Source: UBA1535 sp964371035
GTDB taxonomy: Bacteria; Bacillota; Clostridia; Tissierellales; Sedimentibacteraceae
Assembly (NCBI GenBank): GCA_964371035.1
Contig: CAYJLG010000001.1
Span: forward strand, 124,001-188,000
DNA length: 64,000 nucleotides
Reading direction: 5' to 3'
This document shows positions 63,169 through 64,000 of this stretch, one piece after another (the stretch's first letter is position 1; each line of letters starts with the position of its first letter). The position numbers were made by a program, and so were the translations under genes. The notes below the pieces were generated by a model. That model saw only the letters and a list, made by a program, of their open reading frames with translations, was not told the DNA's origin and did no database searches.

Positions 63169-64000
63169 CAGTTTTTACCTTTCATCATTCTTTTTAGATA
63201 AGATGTCAGCATGTTTTTATAAAAATCAATATCCATAAAATCATATATCCCGCTTTTTTTAGCTATTTTAAACAATTTCAAAAACAAATCGTAATAATAG
63301 AAATAAAATTTTTCGCGAGAAATCTTTTCAGGATCTAAGACTAAATGCAAAAAGTCGTATTCTTCGACATCATCAGATGTGATGCGATCTTTGTATTCTT
63401 CATATAAAGGAGTGCCCGGTATCGGCGTAAAAACAGAAACTGTTACATATCTAAGCCCAGTTTTAAGCACAAAATCATAAATTTTTTCAAAATATTCTTT
63501 ATCAGCATCTATGCCTGCAATCATAAGAGCAATTAAATTAGCTCCGTTATTTTCAACTATCTCTATACAACGCCTATTATCGTCCATACTCGTCTGTTTA
63601 TTCATACTCTTAAGCTCATCGTCGCTCACAGCTTCAATTCCGACCAAGAAATACTTAAATCCTACATCGATAAGCATCCTCACTATATCTTCATTTTTAG
63701 AGATAAAATCTGCTCTTGCATAGCATATGAAAGTTTTATTTATGTGATTTTCTCTTATTAGGTTTGCAAATTGAATTATCCTTTCTCTGTTTACCAAAAA
63801 ATCATCATCCACAATTTGAATATTATCACTCGGTATAGTCTTTATTTCCTCTATCACCTTCTCTATGTCTCTCGTACGATATTTCCCACCCGCAAGTAGC
63901 GTGCAGTAACAAAAATTGCAGTTATATGGACAAGAAAATGCAGTTTTAACGCTAGCAATTTCACTTAAATGCAAGTATTTATAGTGATGTTTATTTTTCG
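63168..64000 (-). CDS. Radical SAM protein, 5' end outside the window
   Basis: The minus-strand frame is open to the window edge and continues upstream of a TTG at 63974; no start is visible, so the gene is cut. CxxxCxxC in SCPYNCNFCYC and the IQIVDDDFLVNRER block define a radical SAM protein of the same kind as its neighbour. A B12-binding domain would lie before base 64000. The two enzymes share IPGT and TSDDVEEYDF-like segments, so they are probably ancient paralogues. Confidence 0.84.
   Translation of the reverse strand, partial: KNKHHYKYLHLSEIASVKTAFSCPYNCNFCYCTLLAGGKYRTRDIEKVIEEIKTIPSDNIQIVDDDFLVNRERIIQFANLIRENHINKTFICYARADFISKNEDIVRMLIDVGFKYFLVGIEAVSDDELKSMNKQTSMDDNRRCIEIVENNGANLIALMIAGIDADKEYFEKIYDFVLKTGLRYVTVSVFTPIPGTPLYEEYKDRITSDDVEEYDFLHLVLDPEKISREKFYFYYYDLFLKLFKIAKKSGIYDFMDIDFYKNMLTSYLKRMMKGKN

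Noticed and set aside
1..64000. CRISPR arrays, tRNA or rRNA genes, prophage
   Set aside because: No regularly spaced repeats, cloverleaf sequences or phage structural genes were seen on either strand.

Overview
The window is AT-rich and looks like the chromosome of an anaerobic, amino-acid-fermenting low-GC Firmicute (Clostridia; a Peptostreptococcaceae- or Tissierellia-like genome would fit, but the species cannot be read from the sequence). The main pointers are a selenocysteine-containing glycine/betaine reductase subunit next to a betaine transporter, rubrerythrin with a PerR-type regulator, a T-box controlled asnS, strong GGAGG ribosome sites and the clostridial order of housekeeping genes. 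No rRNA, tRNA, CRISPR array, prophage or transposase gene was seen.

Layout. 1-2.7 kb: 3' part of a betaine reductase selenoprotein gene, read through an in-frame TGA, and a BCCT transporter. 2.9-18.2 kb, minus strand: asnS with its own T-box leader, preceded by a long housekeeping run yicC-remA-rpoZ-priA-def-fmt-yugP-rsmB-rlmN-prpC-prkC-rsgA-rpe-thiN; gmk and coaBC, often found in this run, are absent. 18.4-23.5 kb: rqcH, perR, rubrerythrin, ung between two inverted copies of a mobile repeat, and a nitroreductase. 23.5-26.5 kb: a lipoprotein and a two-gene partial paralogue of the ABC locus at 40-45 kb. 26.8-33.6 kb: a six-gene aminoethylphosphonate uptake and degradation operon. 33.8-37.0 kb: a five-gene operon with two ABC ATPases, two membrane proteins and a GntR regulator. 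37-40.4 kb: a broken ATPase remnant, a methyltransferase and a seven-repeat lipoprotein. 40.6-44.8 kb: a YtrA-type GntR/ABC operon. 45-53.7 kb: EamA transporter, UvrA-like ATPase, CPBP protease, topoisomerase III, a lipoprotein and a DUF975 membrane protein, with more repeat copies. 53.8-55.9 kb: aroF-tyrA behind a Phe/Tyr-rich leader peptide and an intrinsic terminator. 56-57.9 kb: a small membrane-protein/MFS operon and a Fic remnant. 58-59.9 kb: PadR-DUF1700-DUF4097. 59.9-64 kb: an operon of two acetyltransferase-like proteins and two radical SAM proteins running off the right edge.

How parts work together. Betaine reductase and the BCCT carrier form an uptake-and-reduction unit. The phosphonate operon imports 2-aminoethylphosphonate and cleaves it through phosphonoacetaldehyde, with a second entry for the hydroxylated analogue. 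The GntR protein at 40.7 kb probably controls two loci 14 kb apart, because both promoters carry the same inverted repeat, AACTGTAT-N10-ATACAGTT, at the same place relative to -35 and -10. A noncoding repeat of about 247 bp with terminal inverted repeats and 8-bp target duplications (five copies, three intact) has shaped the 21-23 kb and 44-50 kb regions.
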